A stretch of DNA of 64,000 bases from Deinococcus depolymerans (GTDB lineage: Bacteria > Deinococcota > Deinococci > Deinococcales > Deinococcaceae). The stretch spans positions 62,001-126,000 of the forward strand of contig NZ_BAAADB010000029.1 of NCBI RefSeq assembly GCF_039522025.1, in the 5' to 3' direction. Made by a program: the position numbers and the translations under genes. Shown here piece by piece: positions 19,289 through 31,449 of the stretch (positions are counted from its first letter, which is position 1; every line of letters starts with the position of its first letter). The notes under the pieces are model-generated. The model ran no database searches and was not told the DNA's origin. It saw only the letters and a program-made list of their open reading frames with translations.

Positions 19289-20976
19289 CCGTCAGGCCCG
19301 CCCCCCGCCCCGCCCGCACCGCGCCGCCCAGCCTGAGCGCCCTGAAACTCCGCGCGCTGGCCCACACCATCCGCCGGGCGCCGAAGTGGGGCTACGCGCT
19401 GGTCGGCACCCTGGCCCTGCTGCTGGTGGTGGGCGAGGTGGTCGGCACCTGGAAGGCCCTGACGTTCCTGGGGCGCTTCGGGGACATCGGCCTGAACGTC
19501 TTCTCGCGCGTGCTGGAGATCGGCCTGATCACGCTGAGCAGCGGCGTGACGTTCAGCGCCACCACCGCCGCCATCAGCACGCTGTACCTCAGCGACGACC
19601 TGAACTTCCTGCTGACCCAGCCCATCAGGACCACCCGCGTGTTCGCGCTGAAGGTCACCGAGACGTTCCTGAACGCCGCGCTGGTCCCGGTGTTCCTGAC
19701 CGTGCCGCTGCTGCTGACCGTCGCCGCTTACTTCCACGCGCCCGTCTGGGCGTACCCGGTCATGATCCTGGCCGCGCTGCTGGTCTTCGCCGCGCCGGTG
19801 GGCCTGGGCGCGCTGCTGGCCGTGCTGCTCATGCGGGTCGCCCCGGTCGGCCGCGTGCGCGAGGTCAGCACCGGCCTGGGCGTGGTCATCAGCGCCGCCC
19901 TGGTGTACGCCATCCGCGCCCTGCGGCCCGAGGTGCTCGTGCAGAAACTCCAGGACCCCACCAGGGTCGAGGCGCTGCTGCGCGACTTCGCCGGGCCCAG
20001 CAGCCCCCTCCTCCCGCCCTCGTGGGCCGCGCAGGGCATCTGGCAGGCCGCGCACGGGCAGCTCGCCGCGCCGCTGCTGCCCCTGCTGCTGCTGACCGTC
20101 ACGCTGCTCCTCGGCGCGACCCTGCTGGCCGCGAAGGCCTACCAGGACGGCTGGGCCCGCGCCCTGGACTCCAGCACCCCCAGACTCGACCCGCGCCCCC
20201 GCCGCGCCGGGCCCAGCGAACGCCTGCTGACCCGCCTCGGCCCCGGCGGCGCGCTGGCCGCCAAGGACCTGCGCGTCACGCTGCGCGACCCCACCCAGTG
20301 GAGCCAGCTGCTCGTGGTCGTCGCCCTGGCGGGCGTGTACCTCGTGAGCGTCAGGGCCGTGCCCATCCCGGTGCCGCAGTTCCGGGGCATCCTCGGGTAC
20401 ATCCAGCTGGCCTTCCAGGGGTTCATCATCGCCGGGATCGCCGTGCGCCTCGCCTTTCCCGCCGTGTCCACCGAAGCGCGGGCGTACTGGCTGCTGCGCA
20501 CCGCGCCCATCGACCCGCGCCAGATCGTCCTCAGCAAGTTCCTGGGCGTGCTGCCCGTCACCCTGACTGTGGGCCTCGTCATGGGCGTCGCCAGCGCCCT
20601 GAGCATGAACCTCGGCCCCACCCTGCTGCTCCTCAGCGTGCTTGTCAGCGTCAGCAACGCCCTCGTCATCACCGCGCTCGGCGTCGGCCTGGGCGCGGCC
20701 GCCCCCAAGTTCGACGCCGACAACCCCGCCGAGATCGGCGTCAGCCCCGGCGGCCTCGCCTTCATGGGCCTCAGCCTCGCGTACTCGGTGCTGTGCCTCC
20801 TGCTGCTCGCCCGGCCCGCCGCCGGCAGCGTCCTGCGGCCCGACCTGTACCCCGGCTACAGCGCCCTGGGCACCCCGGAAGGCATCCTGGGACTGATCGG
20901 CCTGCTGCTCGCCACCGTCCTCGGCACGTCCCTCAGCCTCCGCAGCGGCTGGCAACGCCTCGACCGGCTGGAATAG
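19285..20976 (+). CDS. ABC-2-type transporter permease
   Basis: The TTG at 19285 is taken as the start because it overlaps the ATPase stop codon (TTGA) and the frame has no other suitable start before the first helix. The 563-residue protein has roughly twelve hydrophobic segments in two groups of about six, separated by a hydrophilic region around residues 290-330 (ALDSSTPRLDPRPRRAGPSERL). This is the layout of large duplicated ABC-2/YtrC-like permeases. It forms the membrane channel for the preceding ATPase. It ends 3 bp from the convergent YciI gene, so transcripts probably overlap. Confidence 0.85.
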   Translation: MTVRPAPRPARTAPPSLSALKLRALAHTIRRAPKWGYALVGTLALLLVVGEVVGTWKALTFLGRFGDIGLNVFSRVLEIGLITLSSGVTFSATTAAISTLYLSDDLNFLLTQPIRTTRVFALKVTETFLNAALVPVFLTVPLLLTVAAYFHAPVWAYPVMILAALLVFAAPVGLGALLAVLLMRVAPVGRVREVSTGLGVVISAALVYAIRALRPEVLVQKLQDPTRVEALLRDFAGPSSPLLPPSWAAQGIWQAAHGQLAAPLLPLLLLTVTLLLGATLLAAKAYQDGWARALDSSTPRLDPRPRRAGPSERLLTRLGPGGALAAKDLRVTLRDPTQWSQLLVVVALAGVYLVSVRAVPIPVPQFRGILGYIQLAFQGFIIAGIAVRLAFPAVSTEARAYWLLRTAPIDPRQIVLSKFLGVLPVTLTVGLVMGVASALSMNLGPTLLLLSVLVSVSNALVITALGVGLGAAAPKFDADNPAEIGVSPGGLAFMGLSLAYSVLCLLLLARPAAGSVLRPDLYPGYSALGTPEGILGLIGLLLATVLGTSLSLRSGWQRLDRLE

Positions 20977-20979
20977 CCG

Positions 20980-21276
20980 TCAGGGCCGGTGGGCCGCGCC
21001 CGCCCCGACCACCGTGTGCCAGCGCCGCACCTCCCAGGTGCCCACCAGTCCGCCCCGCACGTACGGGTCCGTCCGGGCAAACTGCTCGGCAGCGTCCGGC
21101 GCGTCGCCCTGGAACAGCAGCGCGGCGCCGTCCACCGGGTCGGCCAGTGCGCCCCCCAGCAGCAGCTCGCCCCGTTCGGCCGCCGCCTGCGCGTGCGCGA
21201 GGTGCGCGGCCCGCAACGGCTCGCGCCGCGTGACGTAATCGGGAACGAGGTCGCGGTACAGCAGCAGGAAGTGCAT
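20980..21276 (-). CDS. YciI-like protein
   Basis: The 98-residue protein has the YciI ferredoxin-like fold pattern: MHFLLLYRD at the start, a helix RAAHLAHAQAAAERGELLLGG, an ALADPVDGAALLFQ strand and a second helix ending ARTDPYVRGGLVGTWEVRRW. It keeps the His in the R-x2-H-x2 helix and the DPYV motif proposed as active-site features of the family. Members are probably small hydrolases or dehydrochlorinase-like enzymes, but no function can be assigned here. TACACT lies six bases before the ATG on the minus strand. It lies between the permease and the terminator of the dehydrogenase gene. Confidence 0.82.
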   Translation of the reverse strand: MHFLLLYRDLVPDYVTRREPLRAAHLAHAQAAAERGELLLGGALADPVDGAALLFQGDAPDAAEQFARTDPYVRGGLVGTWEVRRWHTVVGAGAAHRP

Positions 21277-21302
21277 GCGGGCAGTGTACCGGAGCTGGAA
21301 AA

Positions 21303-21341
21303 GAACCTGCGCCGCCCCATTCGACGGGACGGCGCAGGTTC
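21303..21341 (-). terminator. Rho-independent terminator of the dehydrogenase gene
   Basis: A perfect 12-bp stem, GAACCTGCGCCG (21303-21314) against CGGCGCAGGTTC (21330-21341). On the minus strand it is followed by TTTTCC. It lies 14 bp beyond the stop codon of the minus-strand gene at 21355-22572. Confidence 0.8.
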
Positions 21342-21354
21342 CTGACGGTGCGGT

Positions 21355-22572
<1,218 letters not shown>

Positions 22573-22627
22573 GGGGGGCATCTTACCGTGCCGGGTGCGG
22601 CCCGCTGGTCAGGGTAGGGTGTGGGGC

Positions 22628-23056
22628 GTGAGCAAGCGTCCCGGCCAGAGCAGTCAGAAAGCCCGATCCAGTCAGAAGGTCCAGTCCGGTCAGAAGGTCC
22701 CTTCCGGGCCGGGTGGTGTGCGGGAGGTGACGCCGGAGCTGCGGGCACGCACGGCCCGCACGTTCGGGCTGGTGATTCTGGGCTTCGTGGCGGGGATCGC
22801 GCTGATGGTGGCGGTCCTGTCGGCGCAGGGGCGTGCGCTGCGGGAGTACGCGGTGCGGGTGCAGGCGGCGGTGCTGGCGACCGGACCGTCCGTGAACGTG
22901 TCGTACGGGCAGAAGTGCGTGGACGCCCTGCCGGGAGCGTTGCCGTCGGGGGTGCTGGACTGCGACGTGCAGGTGGCGGGCGGCCGGGTGTCGGTGCTGA
23001 TGCAGCTGGAGCGAGAGCGGCAGTTCCGGCTGCCGGCACGCGGCGCGGCGGAGTAG
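22628..23056 (+). CDS. single-pass membrane protein, unknown
   Basis: The 142-residue product starts at a GTG preceded by TAGGGT (22615-22620) with a seven-base gap. Its N-terminal ~30 residues are basic and contain three imperfect six-residue repeats (SSQKA-R, SSQKV-Q, SGQKV-P) encoded by near-identical DNA. One transmembrane helix (about 46-66) follows, then an extracytoplasmic domain with two cysteines (KCVDALPGALPSGVLDCDV) that could form a disulfide. No family is recognised. It is divergently arranged from the dehydrogenase gene, 55 bp away, so the two promoters are close together. Confidence 0.6.
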   Translation: MSKRPGQSSQKARSSQKVQSGQKVPSGPGGVREVTPELRARTARTFGLVILGFVAGIALMVAVLSAQGRALREYAVRVQAAVLATGPSVNVSYGQKCVDALPGALPSGVLDCDVQVAGGRVSVLMQLERERQFRLPARGAAE

Positions 23057-23341
23057 AGCAGTTCTCCGCTCTGGCAGCCCGCTGTTCCAGTCCGTCCGGC
23101 CCGTCCACATTCCCTCGCTCTCCTGCGGATCTTTACAGGTCCGTCCGTGACGACTGCCCCCTTATGGCCACTGCTCCGGGTGGCGGGAGCGTTACCGGGG
23201 AGGTAGCGGCGGCCGGATGAGGCGCCCCTTGACCTGGGGCTTACTCTTCCCTCACGCTATTGAGAAGCCTTCCTATTAAGGTAGGGGGGTTCCGTTCCCG
23301 TCACCCCGTCCCCGCCCGGCAGTCCCGTCCAGGAGAACCAC

Positions 23342-24961
23342 ATGCCAGACAAGAAAGACACCGCCTACGCGCCCACCGAATCCACCGACATGCAGACCAC
23401 CGCGCCCCAGGCCCCCCAGGGACGCCTCACCAACCACTCCGGGAACCTCGCGCCCAGCAACACCAACAGCCTCACCGCCGGCGAGCGCGGCCCCGTGCTG
23501 CTGCAGGACTGGCACCTGCTCGAACGCATGGCGCACTTCAACCGCGAGCGCGTCCCCGAACGCGTCGTGCACGCCAAGGGCAGCGGCGCCTTCGGCACCT
23601 TCCGCGTCACGCGCGCCATCCCGGAACTGACGGTCGCCAGCATCTTCCAGAAGGAAGGCAACGAGTGCCGCATGCTCGCCCGCTTCAGCACCGTCGCCGG
23701 CGAGAAGGGCTTCGCCGACACCGTCCGCGACCCGCGCGGCTTCGCCCTGAAGTTCTACACCGAGGACGGCAACTGGGACCTGGTCGGCAACAACACCCCG
23801 ATCTTCTTCGTGCGCGACCCCATCAAGTTCCAGGACTTCATCCACAGCCAGAAACGCCACCCGGTCACGGGCCGCCGCAGCGCCGCCATGCAGTTCGACT
23901 TCTGGGGCCTGCGCCCCGAGAGCCTGCACCAGGTCATGTACCTGTTCGGGGACCGTGGCCTGCCGCGCTCCTACCGCTTCATGAACGGCTATTCCAGCCA
24001 CACCTACAGCCTCTGGAACGGGCAGGGCGAACGCTTCTACGTCAAGTGGCACTTCCACAGCCAGCAGGGCGTGCAGAACCTGACCGAGGAGGTCGCCGCG
24101 AAGATCGCCGCCGCGAACCCCGACTACCACTTCCAGGACCTGTTCGACGCCATCGAACGCGGCGAGCACCCCAAATGGACCGTCAGCATCCAGGTCATGC
24201 CCGAGAAGGACGCCGAGACGTACCACATCAACCCCTTCGACCTCACCAAGGTCTGGCCGCACGCCGACTACCCCCTGATGCAGGTCGGGGAATTCGAACT
24301 GAACGAGAACCCCCAGAACTACTTCGCCGAGATCGAGCAGGCCGCCTTCGAGCCCAGCAACCTGCCGCGCGGCTTCGGCGCCAGCCCCGACAAGATGCTC
24401 CAGGCCAGATTGATGAGCTACGCCGACGCGCACCGCTACCGCATCGGCATCAACTACGCCGCGCTCCCGGTGAACAGGGCCGCCTGCCCGGTCATGACCT
24501 ACCACCGCGACGGCCAGACGCGCTTCGACGGCAACTTCGGCGGCACGCCCGTGTACGAACCCAACTCGTACGGCGGCCCCGCCGTGGCCGAGGGCACCCC
24601 GCAGGAACCCCCCATGCCACTGGGCAACCTCGCCGACCGCTACGGCTGGCCCGAGGACGACGCCGACCTGTACGGCCAGCCGCGCGAGCTTTACCGCGTG
24701 ATGCAGCCCGACGAACGCAAACGGCTCGCCATGAACTTCGCCGGTGCGCTGGCCGACGTGCCCGCCTTCATCGCCGACCGCTTCATCGGGCACCTCGAGA
24801 AAGTCTCGGACGAACTGGCCGGAAACGTCCGCGCCGGCATCGCGCAGAAGAAGGCCGAGGGTCACCCGGAACTCACCGACCTGCTCACCGAGACGCACAC
24901 CCACGCGGCCGGCGGCGACCAGAAACCCCGTCAGACCCTGGCAGTCGGCGCCGACGACTGA
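23342..24961 (+). CDS. katA: heme catalase KatA
   Basis: The 539-residue protein is a clade-typical monofunctional catalase. The catalytic His is H77 in RVVHAKG, the distal Asn lies at 150-151 in LVGNNTPIFF, the proximal heme ligand is Y360 in LMSYADAHRYR, and the signature RFSTVAGEKG lies near residue 115. It disproportionates hydrogen peroxide and is a major oxidative-defence enzyme in Deinococcus. A GGAG Shine-Dalgarno sits eight bases before the ATG. The 285-bp upstream region holds a TTGACC (23229) and AT-richer sequence near 23257-23279 that may be the promoter, but no clear -10 spacing is seen. The stop codon TGA shares its A with the first base of the following repeat. Confidence 0.95.
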   Translation: MPDKKDTAYAPTESTDMQTTAPQAPQGRLTNHSGNLAPSNTNSLTAGERGPVLLQDWHLLERMAHFNRERVPERVVHAKGSGAFGTFRVTRAIPELTVASIFQKEGNECRMLARFSTVAGEKGFADTVRDPRGFALKFYTEDGNWDLVGNNTPIFFVRDPIKFQDFIHSQKRHPVTGRRSAAMQFDFWGLRPESLHQVMYLFGDRGLPRSYRFMNGYSSHTYSLWNGQGERFYVKWHFHSQQGVQNLTEEVAAKIAAANPDYHFQDLFDAIERGEHPKWTVSIQVMPEKDAETYHINPFDLTKVWPHADYPLMQVGEFELNENPQNYFAEIEQAAFEPSNLPRGFGASPDKMLQARLMSYADAHRYRIGINYAALPVNRAACPVMTYHRDGQTRFDGNFGGTPVYEPNSYGGPAVAEGTPQEPPMPLGNLADRYGWPEDDADLYGQPRELYRVMQPDERKRLAMNFAGALADVPAFIADRFIGHLEKVSDELAGNVRAGIAQKKAEGHPELTDLLTETHTHAAGGDQKPRQTLAVGADD

Positions 24962-25095
24962 TACGGACTCCGATTGAATGGGCTGCAAAGCCCATTCAAT
25001 CCGAGCGAAGCGAGTGAGAGCTGGGCGGGTTCCGGACGTGGAGTCGACAATCCGGTGAAGTTCCGGATTGTAGGCGAAACAAACGGAATCCGTAT
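24961..25095 (+). repeat. ATACGG repeat copy 5 (short form)
   Basis: A 135-bp element starting at the last base of the katA stop codon. Hairpin A is a perfect 12-bp stem (GATTGAATGGGC with GCCCATTCAATC). The middle hairpin B is missing (replaced by GAGCGAAGCGAGTGAGAGCTGG) and hairpin C is ACAATCCGG opposite CCGGATTGT. It ends AACGGAATCCGTAT. Confidence 0.9.
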
Positions 25096-25124
25096 CAGAC
25101 AACATGCACGCGTGATTCACGTGG

Positions 25125-25160
25125 CCCGTCCATCCCCTGCGCGGGGGTGGGCGGGTTTTT
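25125..25160 (+). terminator. Rho-independent terminator
   Basis: CCCGTCCATCCCC pairs with GGGGGTGGGCGGG through a short TGCGC loop and is followed immediately by TTTTT (25156-25160). It lies 30 bp after repeat copy 5 and probably ends the katA transcript, with the repeat in the 3' UTR. Confidence 0.8.
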
Positions 25161-25207
25161 CTTTCTCCTGGCGCCCCCGCGTTCCTGATCCTGTGGTCAT
25201 TCTCGCT

Positions 25208-25237
25208 TTGCGCTGCTTAAGAAAGGCTTCATACTGT
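25208..25237 (+). promoter_or_regulatory. candidate promoter of the cox operon
   Basis: TTGCGC (25208-25213) and TACTGT (25232-25237) are separated by 18 bp in an AT-richer stretch downstream of the katA terminator. If used, the transcript carries repeat copy 6 in a ~240-nt 5' UTR before coxM, which has its own Shine-Dalgarno. No other promoter is evident before coxM. Confidence 0.4.
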
Positions 25238-25278
25238 GGTGGACCAGGTTCAATTCATCCCACCCCCTCTCACCTGTG

Positions 25279-25415
25279 GTACGGACTCCGACTGAACGGT
25301 TCACCGACACCGTTCAATCCGGGCGGAGGCGAGGAGGAGAGGGACGGACTGACGGGCGTGGCGTTGACACCCCGGTGCGTTGGCGGGGTGTGAACGAAAC
25401 AGACGGCATCCGTAT
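25279..25415 (+). repeat. ATACGG repeat copy 6 (short form, divergent)
   Basis: A 137-bp copy with altered ends (GTACGGACTCCG and ACGGCATCCGTAT). Hairpin A is shortened to GAACGG opposite CCGTTC. Hairpin C is ACACCCCG opposite CGGGGTGT, a different sequence that still pairs. It lies between the predicted promoter and coxM. Confidence 0.8.
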
Positions 25416-25481
25416 AAGGCGCTCAGGACCACTCATCAGGGAAGTTTCACGTGCCGGGCCACGTCCGGCGAGGGGGAGAAC

Positions 25482-26359
25482 GTGTTTCCAGCTGCATTCG
25501 ATTACATCCGCGCCCACTCAGCAGAGGAGGCCCTGGCCGCGCTCGCGCAGCATGGCGCCGAGGCCCGCATCCTGGCCGGCGGGCAGAGCCTGATTCCTGC
25601 CATGCGCCTGCGACTGGCCCGCCCGGCCGTGCTGGTCGACCTGGGCGGCGTGAAGGACCTGGGTTACCTGCACGAGGAAGGCGGCGAACTGCGCGTCGGC
25701 GCCATGACCCGCGACGTGACCCTGGAACGCGACGCGAACGTCCGCGCCCGCTACAGCCTCCTGACCGACACGGGCGCCGTCGTGGCCGACCCGGTCGTGC
25801 GCTGCCTGGGCACGGTTGTCGGCAGCCTGTGCCACAGCGACCCCAGCGGCGACTGGGGCGCGGCGGCCCTGGCCGCGCGCGCCGTGATGGTCGCCCGCAG
25901 CGCCAGCGGCGAACGCCTGATCCCCATCGACGAGTTCCTGGTGGACTCCTTCCAGACCTCGCTGGAAGAGGGCGAACTGGCCGTCGAGGTGCGCTTCCCC
26001 ACCCCGGACGGCCGCACGCACGGCTCGTACCAGAAGATCGAACGCAAGGTCGGGGATTACGCCACCGCCGCCGCCGCCGTGCAGATCACGCTGGGCGAGG
26101 ACGGCCGTGTCACGCACGCCGGGGTCGCCCTGACCGCCGCCGGTCCCCGCCCGGTCCGGGTGGAGGCCGCCGAGAAACTGCTGCTGGGCCAGCTGCTGAC
26201 CGAGGACGTCATCCGCGCCGCCAGCGAGGAAGCCCGCGCCGCCAGCGACCCGTTCGCGGACACGCGCGGCAGCGTGGAGTACAAGAAAGACATGGCCCGC
26301 GTGCTCGTCGCGCGCGGCCTTCGCGCCAGCGCCGCCCGCCTGGGCACGGGAGTGAACGC

Positions 26360-26363
<4 letters not shown>
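25482..26363 (+). CDS. coxM: CO dehydrogenase-type FAD-binding medium subunit
   Basis: The 293-residue protein is an FAD-binding subunit of the molybdenum hydroxylase family. It has an N-terminal FPAAFDYIRAHSAEEALAAL segment (written in two parts: FPAAFDYIRA and HSAEEALAAL), the FAD pyrophosphate motif ILAGGQSLIPAMRLRLARP at about 33-51, and a second FAD motif in LGTVVGSLCHSDPSGDWGAA. The CoxM C-terminal domain follows. It passes electrons from the Fe-S subunit to the quinone pool. The start is GTG at 25482, preceded by AGGGGGAG at a suitable distance. It overlaps coxS by 4 bp (ATGA), giving the canonical coxMSL order. Confidence 0.9.
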
Positions 26364-29574
<3,211 letters not shown>

Positions 29575-29595
29575 CCCCTCCGGCCCTGCGGGCCA

Positions 29596-29672
29596 CCTCC
29601 CCTTAGAGGGGAGGCTGAACCTGAAGTGGCTCCCCTTTAAGGGGAGCTGTCACCGCAGGTGACTGAGGGGTT
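29596..29672 (+). repeat. CTCCCCTT palindrome repeats (two units) after coxL
   Basis: CCTCCCCTTAGAGGGGAGG (29596-29614) and GCTCCCCTTTAAGGGGAGC (29629-29647) are near-perfect palindromes. The second is followed by TGTCACCGCAGGTGACTGAGGGGTT, the same right-hand sequence that ends the composite repeats at 35573, 56863 and 59691. They sit in the 178-bp gap before the XdhC-YHS gene. Confidence 0.75.
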
Positions 29673-29752
29673 GCAGGTGACCCAGGGGTTGCCCCAGACC
29701 TCAGCCTTCTTCCCCCGCCCCTGACCGGGCGGGTGTATCCATTGGAGACCGT

Positions 29753-30883
29753 ATGACCCCTGATCCCCAGCGTCCCACCGGGGACACCGAATTCATTCCG
29801 GACCTGCCCGAGCGGCTTGCGGGGCTGGCGCGCGAGGGCGCGGCGGTGGTCGTGGCAACGGTAGTGTCGCGCCGCGCGCCGGTGTCGGCGCAGGTGGGTG
29901 ACAAGGCCCTGATTCACGCGGACGGCCGCATGGAGGGCTTCGTGGGCGGCGCGTGCTCCCGCGAGATCGTGCGGCGGCAGGCCCTGCTGGCGATGCAGGG
30001 CGGGCAGGCGCGGCTGGTGCGGATCGTGCCGGGCGCCGCGCCGGACGCCGAGCACGCCTTCGCCGAGCGGGTCACGGTGCCCATGAACTGCGCGTCGGAA
30101 GGGGAGAGCGAGGTGTTCCTGGAACCGCTGCTGCCGCCCAGGTTGCTGGTCGTGGTGGGCCGCACGCCGGTCGCGCGGGCCATCGCGGCGCACGCCGCCC
30201 TGATGGGCGACCGGGTGTGGCGCGTGCTGGACGACGACGAGGTGCCGGGCGAGCCGGACGCCGTGCCGCTGGGCACCCTGACGGCCCGCCTGTCGGCGCT
30301 GCCCGCCGCGCAGCGCGCCCGCGTGCGCAGCGTGGTGGCGTCGCAGGGGCACTACGACGAGACGGCGATCGAGGCGCTGCTGCGCGCCCAGCCGAACCCG
30401 GTGGGCCTGCTGGCCAGCCCGAAACGCGCCGCGAACGTCCGCGAGACGCTGGCCATGCTGAGCGGCTTCGGGGAGGCGGACCTGGGCCGCATCCGCGCGC
30501 CCGTGGGCCTGAACGTGGGAGCCCGCACCCCGCACGAGGTGGCGCTGAGCGTCCTGGCAGAACTGGTGCAGCTGGACCGGCAGGCCTCCGCGCCGCCCGC
30601 CGCTGTTCCGGCACCGGCCGCGCCCGTTCCGACCCCCAGCGAACCGTCACCCGTGCCGCCCGCGCTGCTGGCGCAGGTGATGGACCTGCCCGCCCTGACC
30701 GTCCTGAACGCCGAACCCGCCGCCCTGGCAGAGGCGGGCAGCGCCGTGGACCCGGTCTGCGGCATGACCGTCACCCTCCCGGCCCGGCACACCGCCGAGC
30801 TGGACGGGCAGACGTACGCCTTCTGCTGCCCGCACTGCAAGGCCCGTTTCCTGAAAGACCCAGCGCGGTACCTGACGACCTGA
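29753..30883 (+). CDS. XdhC/CoxF-family molybdenum-enzyme maturation protein fused to a YHS domain
   Basis: The 376-residue protein starts with an XdhC_CoxI domain (AAVVVATVVSRRAPVSAQVGDK, written here in two halves as AAVVVATVVSRR and APVSAQVGDK; then GGACSREIVRRQAL) and a C-terminal XdhC Rossmann domain (RLLVVVGRTPVARAIAAHA, SVVASQGHYDETA). A Pro/Ala linker follows, and from ~330 a YHS domain with VDPVCGM (C336) and FCCPHC (C358, C359, C362). XdhC/CoxF proteins bind and sulfurate the Mo cofactor of molybdenum hydroxylases. YHS domains bind metals, often copper. A GGAG Shine-Dalgarno precedes the ATG. It lies directly downstream of coxL, supporting a role in CO dehydrogenase maturation. Confidence 0.85.
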   Translation: MTPDPQRPTGDTEFIPDLPERLAGLAREGAAVVVATVVSRRAPVSAQVGDKALIHADGRMEGFVGGACSREIVRRQALLAMQGGQARLVRIVPGAAPDAEHAFAERVTVPMNCASEGESEVFLEPLLPPRLLVVVGRTPVARAIAAHAALMGDRVWRVLDDDEVPGEPDAVPLGTLTARLSALPAAQRARVRSVVASQGHYDETAIEALLRAQPNPVGLLASPKRAANVRETLAMLSGFGEADLGRIRAPVGLNVGARTPHEVALSVLAELVQLDRQASAPPAAVPAPAAPVPTPSEPSPVPPALLAQVMDLPALTVLNAEPAALAEAGSAVDPVCGMTVTLPARHTAELDGQTYAFCCPHCKARFLKDPARYLTT

Positions 30884-30892
30884 GCGGGGCGT

Positions 30893-31318
30893 TCAGCGGC
30901 GGTTCGTCTTGCCGAACAGGCCGTCCACGGGTGCCGGGGCCACCGCCTGCCCGATCACGTCCAGGATCTCCGCGAGGGTCAGCGTGAACACGCCCGCCTC
31001 GCCCCGGTCGGCCGCCTCGCGCCACTGGCGGTAACCGCCCCCGTCGGCGGGCAGGGGGGCGTTCACCTGGATCAGCTCCAGCACGCTGGCACGCAGGGCC
31101 TCGGCCGTGACCGGCGCGTGGCCCAGTTCCGGCTGCACGCCGCCCCGCAGGTGCGGGTTCCCCAGCCGCAGTCCGTCCAGCGCGACGTGCAGCACCGTGC
31201 CGGTCGGTTCGTCGTCGCGGCGCAGGATCAGCACGGTGCTGGTGTCCTCGCCGGGGCGGGTGCGGTAGGTCCAGCGCTGACCGGCCTGAAAGTCGATCTG
31301 AACATCAGGAGTCGTCAT
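30893..31318 (-). CDS. hypothetical 141-aa protein
   Basis: A soluble, beta-rich protein (VQIDFQAGQRWTYRTR, TVLILRRDD, VLHVALDGLRLGNPHL) with a helical C-terminal half that includes TLAEILDVIGQAVAP. No catalytic motif or known domain is recognised. It converges on the XdhC-YHS gene with 9 bp between stop codons. On the minus strand TACGCT ends seven bases before the ATG, so the start is well supported and the mRNA is likely leaderless. Confidence 0.6.
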   Translation of the reverse strand: MTTPDVQIDFQAGQRWTYRTRPGEDTSTVLILRRDDEPTGTVLHVALDGLRLGNPHLRGGVQPELGHAPVTAEALRASVLELIQVNAPLPADGGGYRQWREAADRGEAGVFTLTLAEILDVIGQAVAPAPVDGLFGKTNRR

Positions 31319-31449
31319 GGAACGCAGCGTACCGGGATGTTCCGGCAGGTCGCCTCGCCTGAATGGCGCAGAGGCGGGTACGTGCTCTGGCCTGAACGCC
31401 GTTCACATCTGGCGGCGCCGTGCGGGCGGGGCGTCCATAATCACGGGCG

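Noticed and set aside
23057..23341. A radiation/desiccation response motif or OxyR-type site upstream of katA
   Set aside because: I found no convincing 17-bp palindrome like the known Deinococcus motif; only a TTGACC and a weak palindromic patch near 23265-23285 were visible.
30893..31318. Treating the 141-aa minus-strand frame as an antisense shadow of the cox region
   Set aside because: It is kept as a gene, because it does not overlap the XdhC-YHS gene, has a clear TACGCT box seven bases before its ATG, and fills an otherwise empty gap.
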